In this document: positions 26,984-35,494 of the stretch, piece by piece
Layout: the number at the start of each line of letters is the position of its first letter
Position numbering within the stretch: position 1 is the first letter of the stretch
Assembly (NCBI RefSeq): GCF_009857605.1
Contig: NZ_WWCT01000025.1
Location: forward strand, 1-64,000
Reading direction: 5' to 3'
Origin: Duganella levis
GTDB lineage: Bacteria; Pseudomonadota; Gammaproteobacteria; Burkholderiales; Burkholderiaceae_D
DNA: 64,000 nt
Notes under the pieces: generated by a model
The model's input: only the letters and a program-made list of their open reading frames with translations
Databases searched by the model: none
What the model was told of the DNA's origin: nothing
Translations under genes and position numbers: made by a program

Positions 26984-27084
26984 CAACTCATTAAGATAAG
27001 AGTTTTCATCTTTGGGTATCTTTGTAATTATGTTGTTCTATTTGCGGTTTGAGCTAGCTGTCCCACAAACTTTCGATTGATTAT

Positions 27085-27525
27085 ATGTCGCTTGAATTGA
27101 TACTCGTTTTTGCACTAACAGCCCCGCCCTCGACAGACAGCTTGCAGGCCGCGTTAGTTCGCCACAGTATTCCAATTCAACTCTCACAAGTTCATGAACT
27201 ACAAAAACACAAAGGGTTCTTGCCGCTCGATTATGAGGCAAAGAAGACCGGCTTTTACGTTACTCAGCTAACGTACAACGAGCTGCTATCGGACTATCCA
27301 GAAGCCAAGCTTGCAACAGATGCTGGTAAGGCCGTTATTTCTTTAGAATTCGGTGGACATTTTTTGGAATGCGCTTCCGTATTTCAAATTGCCTCGGTAC
27401 TGGTATCAGAGTTTGGCGCGAATGCGTTCGATACCGAGTCTCTCAGCTACCTCTCTCTTGAGGACATCAGTAGTAATGCATCAGCCTGCTACGAAGAGTC
27501 TAAAAAAACGGAAAATACAAAGTGA
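27085..27525 (+). CDS. Small soluble protein, immunity-like, unknown
   Basis: A 146-residue soluble acidic protein (MSLELILVFALTAPPSTDSL...). The segments HKGFLPLDYEAKKTGFYV and FGGHFLECASVFQIASVLVS resemble a family of small unannotated proteins that I have seen among polymorphic-toxin immunity genes; this recollection is weak evidence. There is no signal peptide despite the hydrophobic first residues. The ribosome site is poor. It is the last array unit before the antitoxin-like gene. Confidence 0.5.
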   Translation: MSLELILVFALTAPPSTDSLQAALVRHSIPIQLSQVHELQKHKGFLPLDYEAKKTGFYVTQLTYNELLSDYPEAKLATDAGKAVISLEFGGHFLECASVFQIASVLVSEFGANAFDTESLSYLSLEDISSNASACYEESKKTENTK

Positions 27526-27671
27526 TGCGTTGTGCTGCATTTCAGTACCCGTCAACAAATGACCTGCTGCCGAGACTTCGGCCTCGAGGGTCCGAGATGG
27601 GGCGATAGCAGTCTCTCGTCGCTCCATTATTTGATTGCATGCCCAACTGCTAAGGGAAGTAATATGATGCG

Positions 27672-27947
27672 ATGGATTCCAGAAGAAGCAAGCAGGCAGA
27701 AGCACTGGCGACTCTTGGCGTTGAAGAGCGCGCTCGTCTGGAGCATTTAGCCGGAGTGGCGCAATTGACGCCGGAAGAGATGTGGCCTGAAGTTTGGCAG
27801 TATGGCTTTGACGACGTAGAGGACAGCATTCAGGCAGGGCTTGATGCTGATGAAGACGTAAGGGCGGGACGCACGGTCCCGCATGACGAGGTGATGGCGA
27901 AGGCGTTGGCTGTTCTGGAAGCCAGGGTCAGAAGCAAGGCCGGCTGA
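27672..27947 (+). CDS. Antitoxin-like / stability-determinant-like small protein
   Basis: A 91-residue charged, helical protein. Its C-terminal half (GFDDVEDSIQAGLDADEDVR, then AGRTVPHDEVMAKALAVLEA) has the acidic-then-(T/I)PHxEVM pattern of RelB/ParD-type antitoxins or stability determinants; the N-terminal half could be a DNA-binding helix bundle. No toxin gene follows, since the next gene is a minus-strand sulfurtransferase. A broken copy lies 4.3 kb upstream. AAGGGAAGTAAT upstream contains a ribosome site, but at long spacing. Confidence 0.55.
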   Translation: MDSRRSKQAEALATLGVEERARLEHLAGVAQLTPEEMWPEVWQYGFDDVEDSIQAGLDADEDVRAGRTVPHDEVMAKALAVLEARVRSKAG

Positions 27948-27965
27948 GTGTGAAGCTTGGAGACC

Positions 27966-28817
27966 TTAATTGCCGGTAGCAACCGGGCGATTCGTGTCGC
28001 TCACCCACTCACTCCACGACCCCGGATACAGCGCCGCACCCGGCAGACCCGCGACTTCCAGGGCCAGCAGGTTGTGGCAGGCGGTGACGCCGGAGCCGCA
28101 TTGCATGATGGCCTCTGGTGCGCTGGCGAACAGCGGCGCAAACTCGGCCTTCAACTGCGCCGCATCCTTGAAGCGGCCGTCGGCGGTCAGGTTGTCTTTG
28201 AAGAAGCGGTTCTTGGCGCCGGGAATGTGGCCGCCGACCGGGTCGATGGTTTCGTTCTCGCCGCGATAGCGATCGGTGGCGCGGGCGTCCACTACGGTGC
28301 GGGCTTGTGTCGACAGGTTGGCCACCACGTCATCCGCGCTCACCGTCGAAACCAGCGAATCACGCTCGCTGATCGAACCCGGCGTGCGGCGCTCGGCGTG
28401 CGTCACCATCGGCTGGCCGGCTGCTTGCCATGCCACCAGCCCACCATCCAGCACCGCCACCGCCGGATGACCCACCCAGCGCAGCAGCCACCACAAACGC
28501 GCCGCGAACATGCCGCCGTGCGCGTCGTAGGCCACCACCTGCGTGTCGTCGTCGATGCCCCAGCCGCGCAGCGTTTCGATCAGGGCAGCGCGGCCCGGCA
28601 GCGGGTGACGGCCCTGGAACTTGCCATCCGCCCCAATCTTCGCGCCCGACAGATCCGTGTCCACATTGGCAAACTGCGCGCCGGCGATGTGGCCGATGGC
28701 GAAGCTGTCGAAGCCCGCGTTCGGGTTCATCAGGTCGTGGCGGCAATCGAGGATGACCCATTTCGGATCTTCCAGATGCTGGGACAGGGTGGCGGCGTCG
28801 ATCAGGGTGGTGTGCAT
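27966..28817 (-). CDS. sseA: 3-mercaptopyruvate sulfurtransferase
   Basis: A two-domain rhodanese of 283 residues that moves sulfur from 3-mercaptopyruvate to a thiol or cyanide acceptor. The active-site loop is C240-GSGVTA, the form typical of mercaptopyruvate sulfurtransferases; thiosulfate-specific enzymes usually have CRKGVT. Other landmarks are FAIGHIAGAQFANVDTDLSG in the first domain and GHIPGAKN in the second. It is the third of three minus-strand genes after a Rieske oxygenase and a DMT transporter, with short gaps. Confidence 0.92.
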   Translation of the reverse strand: MHTTLIDAATLSQHLEDPKWVILDCRHDLMNPNAGFDSFAIGHIAGAQFANVDTDLSGAKIGADGKFQGRHPLPGRAALIETLRGWGIDDDTQVVAYDAHGGMFAARLWWLLRWVGHPAVAVLDGGLVAWQAAGQPMVTHAERRTPGSISERDSLVSTVSADDVVANLSTQARTVVDARATDRYRGENETIDPVGGHIPGAKNRFFKDNLTADGRFKDAAQLKAEFAPLFASAPEAIMQCGSGVTACHNLLALEVAGLPGAALYPGSWSEWVSDTNRPVATGN

Positions 28818-28828
28818 GAACGGTTTCC

Positions 28829-29752
28829 TTATACTTCGCTGGCGATGGGGTCGGTATCGGCAATAGCCTTGCCTTTGTCGGTGCTGCGCGTATTGTAGAA
28901 CGTTGCGGCCATGCCTGACGCGAGAATGATGCCGATGCCCGCCCAGCTATGCCAGTCGAACACGTCGCCGAAGATGAACACGCCCCAGATGCTGGAGAAC
29001 ACGATGCCGGTGTACTGCAGATTCGCCACCACCAGCGTGTTGCCGAGGCGGTAGGCGCGCGTCATGGCGATCTGCGCGCTGGTGGCGCAGACGCCGATGG
29101 CCAGCAGCAGCAGGCCGCTGCGCAGGCTGGAAATCGGATGCCATACCGGGCCGTCGCCGCCGCCGGTCAGGAACACGCCAACGATGCCAGCCACCAGATT
29201 CATGACGGTGAAATAGAACACTACGCGGTTTTCCGGCTCACCAGCCAGGCCCATTTTGCGGACCTGCATATAGGCGGTGGCGGTAATCACGCTGGAGCCC
29301 AGCGCAATCAGCGCCGGCGTCAGTTGATTGGAGTTGAAAGCAGGGCGCAGCAGCAGCGTGACGCCGACAAAGCTCAGCCCCACAGCCACCATCAGCGGCC
29401 ATTTGATGTCGCCCTTGGCGTGCCACCAGCCCATGGCGAACAGCCAGACGGCGATCCAGATCGGCGACATGTAGTTGAGCGTCATGGCGGTGGCCAGCGG
29501 CAGCTGGCCGATCGAGTAGTACCACAGCCACAGCGAGGTGACGCCGATCAGGCCGCGCCACACGTGGGCGCCCGGCATCGCGGTGCGGAAGGTTTCGCCG
29601 CGCAAGGTGATGATGGCGCCGAGGGTGATCACGCCGACCACGCCCCGGTACATGACCAATTCGGATGTTGAGAACTCTGCAGAAGCCAGCTTGACGCAGA
29701 CCCCCATGACGGCAAACATAAAACTCGCAAACAACATCCAGAGTGACTGCAT
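28829..29752 (-). CDS. DMT-superfamily (EamA) transporter
   Basis: A 307-residue inner-membrane protein with ten predicted helices in two EamA repeats (for example GVCVKLASAEFSTSELVMYR, then LATAMTLNYMSPIWIAVWLF). The substrate cannot be told from sequence; relatives export amino acids or other small metabolites. It ends 11 nt before the start of the sulfurtransferase gene, so the two are probably co-transcribed. Confidence 0.88.
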   Translation of the reverse strand: MQSLWMLFASFMFAVMGVCVKLASAEFSTSELVMYRGVVGVITLGAIITLRGETFRTAMPGAHVWRGLIGVTSLWLWYYSIGQLPLATAMTLNYMSPIWIAVWLFAMGWWHAKGDIKWPLMVAVGLSFVGVTLLLRPAFNSNQLTPALIALGSSVITATAYMQVRKMGLAGEPENRVVFYFTVMNLVAGIVGVFLTGGGDGPVWHPISSLRSGLLLLAIGVCATSAQIAMTRAYRLGNTLVVANLQYTGIVFSSIWGVFIFGDVFDWHSWAGIGIILASGMAATFYNTRSTDKGKAIADTDPIASEV

Positions 29753-29761
29753 CGTGAAACC

Positions 29762-30862
29762 TTATAAGTCCATTTTACGTTGGTACCACTCGTGGAAGTG
29801 TTGCATGCCGTCTTCCATCGGTGATTGATACGGTCCGCCGTCGGTTTCGCCGCGGTCCATCAGGACTTTGCGGCCGGCGTCCATGCGTTGGCCGATTTCG
29901 TCGTCTTCGATGCAGGTTTCCATGTAGGCGGCGCGTTCGGCCTCGATGAATTCGCGCTCGAACAGCACGATTTCTTCCGGATAGTAGAACTCCACCACGT
30001 TTTTGGTGCGGTTCGGACCTTCCGGCCACAGGGTCGAGACGATCAGCACGTGCGGATACCATTCGACCATGATGTTCGGATACAGGGTCAGCCAGATGGC
30101 GCCGTAGGGTGGCGGTTCGCCGCCGCGGAACTTCAGCACCTGTTCCTGCCAGTGCTTGTAGACTTCCGAGCCGGACTTTTGCAGGCCCTTGTGCACGCCC
30201 ACGGTCTGCACACTGTACTCGCGGCCGAAATCCCAACGCAGGTCGTCACAGGTGACGAAGCTGCCCAGTCCGGGATGGAACGGTTCGACGTGGTAGTCCT
30301 CCAGGTAGACTTCGATGAAAGTCTTCCAGTTGTAGTCGCAGTGGTGCACTTCCACGTGATCCAGCATATAGCCGCTGAAATCGAGGTCTTGGGTGACCGA
30401 CAGGCCGTTCAGCGCGTCCATGACGTCGTAGCCGTTTTGCTCGAACAGCAGGCCATTCCAGTTTTGCAACGGGGTCTTGGGCAGGTTCAGACATGGCGTC
30501 TCGGGGAAGTGCGGCGCGCCGATCAACTCTCCCTTGAGGTCATAGGTCCAGCGGTGCAACGGGCAGACGATGTTATTCGTATTGCCACGGCCGTTGAGCA
30601 TCAGCGCCTGGCGGTGACGGCAGACATTGGACACCAGTTCGATGCCGTCGGCGTTACGCACCAGCATGCGGCCTTCATTCTCGGCGGCGAGGGTGGCGTA
30701 GTCGCCGGCGTTCGGCACCATCAGCTCGTGTCCGACATAACGCGGACCGGCTTTAAACAGTTGCTGCATTTCTCGCTGCAGTAGCGATTCGTCAAAATAG
30801 ACGCTTACCGGAAGTTGCGCAGTTGGCCGCGCTAGCTTGGCGTGGGTACCCAGATCGGACAT
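29762..30862 (-). CDS. Rieske-type ring-hydroxylating oxygenase, alpha subunit
   Basis: A 366-residue oxygenase component. The Rieske [2Fe-2S] site is C81-x-H83-x16-C100-x2-H103, and the mononuclear iron site has the DYHVEPFHPG histidines in the catalytic domain (residues about 170-350). Such subunits hydroxylate or demethylate aromatic, heterocyclic or quaternary-amine substrates using electrons from a reductase. No reductase, ferredoxin or beta subunit is nearby, so the substrate is open. A strong AAGGGGGG ribosome site precedes the ATG. Confidence 0.87.
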   Translation of the reverse strand: MSDLGTHAKLARPTAQLPVSVYFDESLLQREMQQLFKAGPRYVGHELMVPNAGDYATLAAENEGRMLVRNADGIELVSNVCRHRQALMLNGRGNTNNIVCPLHRWTYDLKGELIGAPHFPETPCLNLPKTPLQNWNGLLFEQNGYDVMDALNGLSVTQDLDFSGYMLDHVEVHHCDYNWKTFIEVYLEDYHVEPFHPGLGSFVTCDDLRWDFGREYSVQTVGVHKGLQKSGSEVYKHWQEQVLKFRGGEPPPYGAIWLTLYPNIMVEWYPHVLIVSTLWPEGPNRTKNVVEFYYPEEIVLFEREFIEAERAAYMETCIEDDEIGQRMDAGRKVLMDRGETDGGPYQSPMEDGMQHFHEWYQRKMDL

Positions 30863-31192
30863 CCAAACCCCCCTTAATTAATGTTCAAACCAAGAAGAGA
30901 CAGAATCCGTAAAGACCCGCATACGAAATGCGTTGAGGTGGTATTTAGGACAGAACCGGCGATTATACCGTGTTTTGCGCTCGACTGACAGTATGCTGTG
31001 CTCGTTAATTGTGCAAAAAATTGCAATAACTGCATGCTTGCAAGGCAAATGGGGGCGATTGCGATAAAATCCAGAGTCGCCGCTACGCGGTCCCGCTAAT
31101 GTTCCACCTGATAAGATGGTTTGTTCTAAAATACCGGGTTACACTGCGCGGGCCTCAAGTGTGCCAAGCATGCCAAAGATAACTGAGTGACT
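30863..31192. other. 330-bp divergent intergenic region
   Basis: It separates the Rieske oxygenase (minus) from xseB-ispA-dxs (plus). Visible elements are the small palindrome GCATACGAAATGC (30919-30931) on the oxygenase side, a pair of TTGCAA half-sites (31020-31033), and TAAAAT at 31065-31070 as a possible -10 box. No small gene or RNA is supported. Confidence 0.4.
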
Positions 31193-31456
31193 ATGTCTAA
31201 GAAATTAACTGCCGACGCGACCGCCGCCGCCCTCGCTCCCGCTTCGTTTGAAGAGGCGATGGCGGAACTGGCGCAGTTGGTCGCGCAAATGGAGGCAGGC
31301 CAACTGCCGCTGGAAGCTTCGGTGGCCGCCTATGCGCGCGGCTCGGAGCTGGTGAAGTTCTGCGCCGCCCAGCTGGAAAAAGTGGAATCCCAAGTCAAAG
31401 TGCTGGAAGGCGAGATGCTGAAACCCTTCGTCGTTACCGGCGAGGGCGAACAATGA
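31193..31456 (+). CDS. xseB: Exodeoxyribonuclease VII small subunit
   Basis: An 87-residue small subunit of the nuclease that degrades single-stranded DNA into oligonucleotides. The signature is SFEEAMAELAQLVAQMEAGQ, continuing LPLEASVAAYARGSELVKFC. A Thr/Ala-rich N-terminal tail makes it slightly longer than E. coli XseB. The start is ATG 31193 (GTG 31187 is also in frame). It overlaps ispA by 4 nt; xseB-ispA-dxs is a common proteobacterial operon. The large subunit xseA is elsewhere. Confidence 0.93.
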   Translation: MSKKLTADATAAALAPASFEEAMAELAQLVAQMEAGQLPLEASVAAYARGSELVKFCAAQLEKVESQVKVLEGEMLKPFVVTGEGEQ

Positions 31457-32340
31457 GCGCCTTTGACGATTGGATGAAAACCGTGCAGGCCGGATCGGAA
31501 AACGATTTATCCGGTTTCTTGCCTTCTTCCGATGTGATCCCGACCAAGCTGCACGCGGCGATGCGCTATGCGCTGCTGGGTGGCGGCAAGCGGGTGCGTC
31601 CGCTGCTGGTGTACGCGGCCGGCGCGCTGTTCGGCGCCGACTCGGCAACCCTGAGCCGCGCCGCCGCCGCTGTCGAAATGATCCACGCCTACTCGCTGGT
31701 GCACGACGACATGCCATGCATGGATGACGATGAACTGCGCCGCGGCAAGCCGACCGTGCACATCGCCTACGACGAAGCCACCGCGCTGCTGGTCGGCGAC
31801 GCCTTGCAGTCGCAGGCCTTCATGGTGCTGTCGGCAGCGGACCAGATTCCGCCGGCGCGCGTGCTGGCGATGGTGCGCCTGCTGGGCGAGGCATCCGGTT
31901 CGGCCGGCATGTGCGGCGGTCAGGCGATTGATCTGGACAGCGTCGGCATCAGCCTGACGCTGGAACAGCTGGAGCGCATGCACCAGCTGAAGACCGGCGC
32001 CTTGCTGCGCGCGTCGGTGGTGCTGGGCGCCTTGGCCGGCAAGGATCTGTCTGACGAAGAACTGAGCGCGCTGAATATCTACGCGCGCGCCATCGGCCTG
32101 GCGTTCCAGGTGGTGGACGATGTGCTCGACGCGACGGCCGATTCGGCCACGCTGGGCAAGACCGCCGGCAAGGACGCCGCCGATAACAAGCCGACCTACG
32201 TTTCCATTTTAGGTCTGGCGCCATCGCGCGCACTGGCGGAAAAATTGCGGCTCGACGCGCACGCAGCGCTCGCGCCGTTTGGAGAAAAAGCTTTGCGATT
32301 ACGCGAACTCGCGGACCTGATCGTGCAGCGGAAGGCATAA
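31453..32340 (+). CDS. ispA: Farnesyl diphosphate synthase
   Basis: A 295-residue trans-prenyltransferase that condenses IPP with DMAPP and GPP to farnesyl diphosphate, the precursor of quinone side chains and undecaprenol. The first aspartate-rich motif is D85-D86-MPCM-D91 with the two-residue insert typical of bacterial FPPS, followed by RRGKPTVH. The second is DDVLDATAD. GGGKRVRP is the IPP-binding loop. It overlaps xseB (ATGA) and abuts dxs with no gap. Confidence 0.96.
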   Translation: MSAFDDWMKTVQAGSENDLSGFLPSSDVIPTKLHAAMRYALLGGGKRVRPLLVYAAGALFGADSATLSRAAAAVEMIHAYSLVHDDMPCMDDDELRRGKPTVHIAYDEATALLVGDALQSQAFMVLSAADQIPPARVLAMVRLLGEASGSAGMCGGQAIDLDSVGISLTLEQLERMHQLKTGALLRASVVLGALAGKDLSDEELSALNIYARAIGLAFQVVDDVLDATADSATLGKTAGKDAADNKPTYVSILGLAPSRALAEKLRLDAHAALAPFGEKALRLRELADLIVQRKA

Positions 32341-34212
32341 ATGAACTTGCTCGAAAAAATAGATTCCCCGGCCGATGTACGCAAACTGCCGTACAGCCAA
32401 CTGACGCCGCTGGCGCATGAACTGCGCGCCTACCTGCTCGACTCCGTGTCCAAGACCGGCGGCCATTTGTCGTCCAATCTCGGCACGGTAGAACTGACGG
32501 TAGCGCTGCACTATGTGTTCAACACGCCGCATGACCGCATCGTCTGGGACGTGGGCCATCAGACCTACTCGCACAAGATCCTGACCGGCCGCCGCGACCG
32601 CATGCACACGCTGCGCCAGCTGGACGGCATCTCGGGCTTCCCGAAGCGCGACGAGTCGGAATACGACACCTTCGGCACCGCGCACTCGTCGACCTCCATC
32701 TCGGCGGCGCTGGGCATGGCGCAGGCGGCCAAGATCAAGGGCGAGCAGCGCCACGCGATCGCGGTGATCGGCGACGGCTCGATGACGGCCGGTATGGCGT
32801 TCGAGGCGTTGAATAACGCCGGCGTGCAGGACGACGTCAATCTGCTGGTGATCCTGAACGATAACGATATGTCGATCTCGCCGCCGGTCGGCGCGCTGAA
32901 TCGCTATCTGGCGCGTTTGATGTCCGGTCAGTTCTACGCCGCCGCCAAAAACGTCGGCAAGTCGGTGCTGCCTGGCCCTGTGCTGGAACTGGCCAAGAAG
33001 CTGGAAGAGCACGCGAAAGGCATGGTGGTCCCGGCCACCATGTTCGAGGAATTCGGCTTCAACTACATCGGCCCGATCGACGGCCACGATCTGGACTCGC
33101 TGATCCCGACGCTGCAAAACATCAAGCACCTGAAAGGCCCGCAGTTCCTGCACGTGGTGACCAAAAAGGGCCAGGGCTACAAGCTGGCCGAGGCCGAGCC
33201 TATCCTGTACCACGGCACCGGCAAGTTCAATCCGGCCGAAGGCATCAAGCCGGCCGCCGCGCCGGCCAAGAAAACCTACACCGAGGTATTTGGCGACTGG
33301 CTGTGCGACATGGCCGCAGCCGACAAGAAGCTGGTCGGCATCACGCCGGCCATGCGCGAAGGCTCGGGCATGGTGCGCTTCAACCATGAGTATCCGGACC
33401 GTTACTTCGACGTCGGCATCGCCGAGCAGCATTCGGTGACCTTTGCCGGCGGCCTGGCCTGCGAAAACCTCAAGCCGGTGGTGGCGATCTACTCGACCTT
33501 CCTGCAACGCGCCTACGATCAGCTGATCCACGATGTGGCGCTGCAAAACCTGGACGTGACCTTTGCGCTGGACCGCGCCGGCCTGGTAGGCGCGGACGGC
33601 GCCACCCACGCCGGTAACTATGACCTGGCTTACCTGCGCTGCATCCCGAACATGGTGGTGATGGCCGCGTCGGACGAAAACGAATGCCGTCAGATGCTGA
33701 CCACCGGCTACCAGTACAACGGCCCGGCAGCGATCCGCTATCCACGTGGCGCCGGCATTGGCGCGGCGATCAAGCCGGAGCTGACCACGATTGAAATCGG
33801 CAAGGGCGAAATCAAGCGCACCGGCCAGAAGATCGCGATCCTGGCGTTTGGTTCGATGGTGGCGCCATCCGTGGCCGCCGGCGAAACGCTGAACGCCACT
33901 GTCGCCAATATGCGCTTCGTCAAGCCGCTGGACGTGGAACTGGTGAAGCAACTGGCCGCCGATCATGATTACTTCGTGACGGTGGAAGAGGGCTGCATCA
34001 TGGGCGGCGCCGGCGCTGCCGTAGCGGAAGCGCTGGCGGCCGAAGGCATCGTCAAGCCAGTGCTGATGCTTGGCCTGCCGGACAAGTTCATCGACCATGG
34101 CGACCCGGCCAAGCTGTTGTCCAGCGTGGGCCTGGACGCAGCCGGCATCACCGCCTCGATCAAACAGCGCTACCTGAGCGACGAACCACGTCTGGTCGTT
34201 AATAACGGCTAA
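32341..34212 (+). CDS. dxs: 1-deoxy-D-xylulose-5-phosphate synthase
   Basis: A 623-residue thiamine-diphosphate enzyme that joins pyruvate and glyceraldehyde 3-phosphate, the first step of the MEP isoprenoid pathway. Its product is also the thiazole precursor used by ThiG. Landmarks are GGHLSSNLGTVELTVALHYV, the TPP motif GDGSMTAGMAFEALNNAG and the transketolase-type YPDRYFDVGIAEQHSVTFA segment. It starts directly after the ispA stop. Its last 14 nt overlap the end of the convergent GDSL hydrolase gene. Confidence 0.97.
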   Translation: MNLLEKIDSPADVRKLPYSQLTPLAHELRAYLLDSVSKTGGHLSSNLGTVELTVALHYVFNTPHDRIVWDVGHQTYSHKILTGRRDRMHTLRQLDGISGFPKRDESEYDTFGTAHSSTSISAALGMAQAAKIKGEQRHAIAVIGDGSMTAGMAFEALNNAGVQDDVNLLVILNDNDMSISPPVGALNRYLARLMSGQFYAAAKNVGKSVLPGPVLELAKKLEEHAKGMVVPATMFEEFGFNYIGPIDGHDLDSLIPTLQNIKHLKGPQFLHVVTKKGQGYKLAEAEPILYHGTGKFNPAEGIKPAAAPAKKTYTEVFGDWLCDMAAADKKLVGITPAMREGSGMVRFNHEYPDRYFDVGIAEQHSVTFAGGLACENLKPVVAIYSTFLQRAYDQLIHDVALQNLDVTFALDRAGLVGADGATHAGNYDLAYLRCIPNMVVMAASDENECRQMLTTGYQYNGPAAIRYPRGAGIGAAIKPELTTIEIGKGEIKRTGQKIAILAFGSMVAPSVAAGETLNATVANMRFVKPLDVELVKQLAADHDYFVTVEEGCIMGGAGAAVAEALAAEGIVKPVLMLGLPDKFIDHGDPAKLLSSVGLDAAGITASIKQRYLSDEPRLVVNNG

Positions 34213-35395
34213 GCACACGCGCCGCTTCGGCGGCCATCGCCTCGTAGCCCGCATCGCCGGGGTGCAGGTGGTCGCCGCTGTCATAGCGCGCTTGCATGCG
34301 TGACGGCTGCTGCGGATCACGCAGCAGCGCATCCATATCGGCCACTGCGTCGAACTCCTTACTCTCCCTGATCCATTGGTTGACCTGCCGGCGCAGCGCG
34401 TCCTTGACGGGAGTGTAGTAGCCGTCGATGGCTGTGCCTTCAAACGGCGGCAGCGTGGCGCCGATGATTTGTACCTGGCGCGCGTGGGCCTGAGCGATCA
34501 GTTGGCGGTAGGCCGCGATCATGCGGTCCGCCGCCATCGGTGCTTCATGCGGAGCGAAGATGGATTGCGGCCAGCCGATATCGTTAATCCCCATCAGCAC
34601 AATCGCGGTGCGGACGCCGGGCTGCGACAGCACGTCCTGCTCGAAGCGCGCCGCCGCGTTGACGCCCATGCGGTCGCCCAGCAGGCGCGCGCCGGAAATG
34701 CCGGCGTTGACCACCGCCACACCGCCGGGGCTGAGGCGCGCGGCGAGGTAATCGGGCCAGCGGCGATCCTGGTCTGGCGTGGAGCCATTGCCGTCGGTGA
34801 TGGAGTCGCCAAATGCGGCGACCACGCCCGCCGCTCCGGCCGGCGCCTCCACCCAGATCCCGCTCAGCAGCACGCGGCCGTGCAGTGACTGAGTATCCTC
34901 CAACGTGAGGTCGGCAGTGCGATTACCATTCACAATAGCACCTGTCTGCTGCGCGCCCCAATGGAAGGTCACCAATGGCGTATGCTCCGGCAGATACACG
35001 CTGACGGCCAGCTTTTGCAGCGTCGCCACCGGCATTGCCAGCGCATCGCTCACCGCTGGCGCGCCGGGCGGTATCACCACACTGGCCTGGCCGCCAAAAG
35101 TCAGCGGCCGCATGGTCTCACCGGCAGGGCCAACACGCACCTCGCCGACCAAGAGCGGCTGCGTGCCGTAGCGGTTCGACAGCACCACGCGCAGCCGCGA
35201 ACCGCCGACGCTGATGCGCGCCGTCTCACGCACCGTCTGCCGCTCCAGCACCGCCGGCACGCCGGTCGGCAGCGCAAACTCGCTGGCCTCCCAGACCGCA
35301 TGAGGACTGGCCTGCCAGGTCGCCAGCCAGTTTTCCGCCGCCTGCGGCGTATTGATGATGGCTGCCAGCGTGGCAGCCGCAAGGTATCGCTTCAT
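34199..35395 (-). CDS. Exported SGNH/GDSL hydrolase
   Basis: A 398-residue secreted esterase or lipase-like enzyme. After a signal peptide (LAAATLAAIINTPQAA) comes a beta-rich N-terminal domain of about 170 residues, then the SGNH hydrolase domain with block I GDSITDGNG, block III GINDIG and block V DHLHP. This two-domain layout is typical of exported GDSL hydrolases that act on acylated plant sugars, but the substrate is unknown. The start is ATG 35395 with AGGAGAGC upstream. It is divergent from a LysR-type regulator that may control it. Confidence 0.87.
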   Translation of the reverse strand: MKRYLAAATLAAIINTPQAAENWLATWQASPHAVWEASEFALPTGVPAVLERQTVRETARISVGGSRLRVVLSNRYGTQPLLVGEVRVGPAGETMRPLTFGGQASVVIPPGAPAVSDALAMPVATLQKLAVSVYLPEHTPLVTFHWGAQQTGAIVNGNRTADLTLEDTQSLHGRVLLSGIWVEAPAGAAGVVAAFGDSITDGNGSTPDQDRRWPDYLAARLSPGGVAVVNAGISGARLLGDRMGVNAAARFEQDVLSQPGVRTAIVLMGINDIGWPQSIFAPHEAPMAADRMIAAYRQLIAQAHARQVQIIGATLPPFEGTAIDGYYTPVKDALRRQVNQWIRESKEFDAVADMDALLRDPQQPSRMQARYDSGDHLHPGDAGYEAMAAEAARVLSRY

Positions 35396-35468
35396 GATGC
35401 TCTCCTGTCGAAAAGCCCACGATAGGACATTCCATTCGAGCGCAGAAGGCGGCAATTGTGACTATACT

Positions 35469-35487
35469 TCATTCAAATATCGAATGA
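35469..35487. promoter_or_regulatory. LysR-type dyad between the GDSL hydrolase and its neighbour regulator
   Basis: TCATTC (35469-35474) and GAATGA (35482-35487) with 7 nt between, giving T-N11-A spacing. It lies 7 nt before the regulator start, as expected for an autoregulated LysR gene. Confidence 0.55.
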
Positions 35488-35494
35488 GGATCGA

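Noticed and set aside
32299..34443. A 714-codon open frame antisense to dxs
   Set aside because: Shadow frame; dxs is unmistakable.
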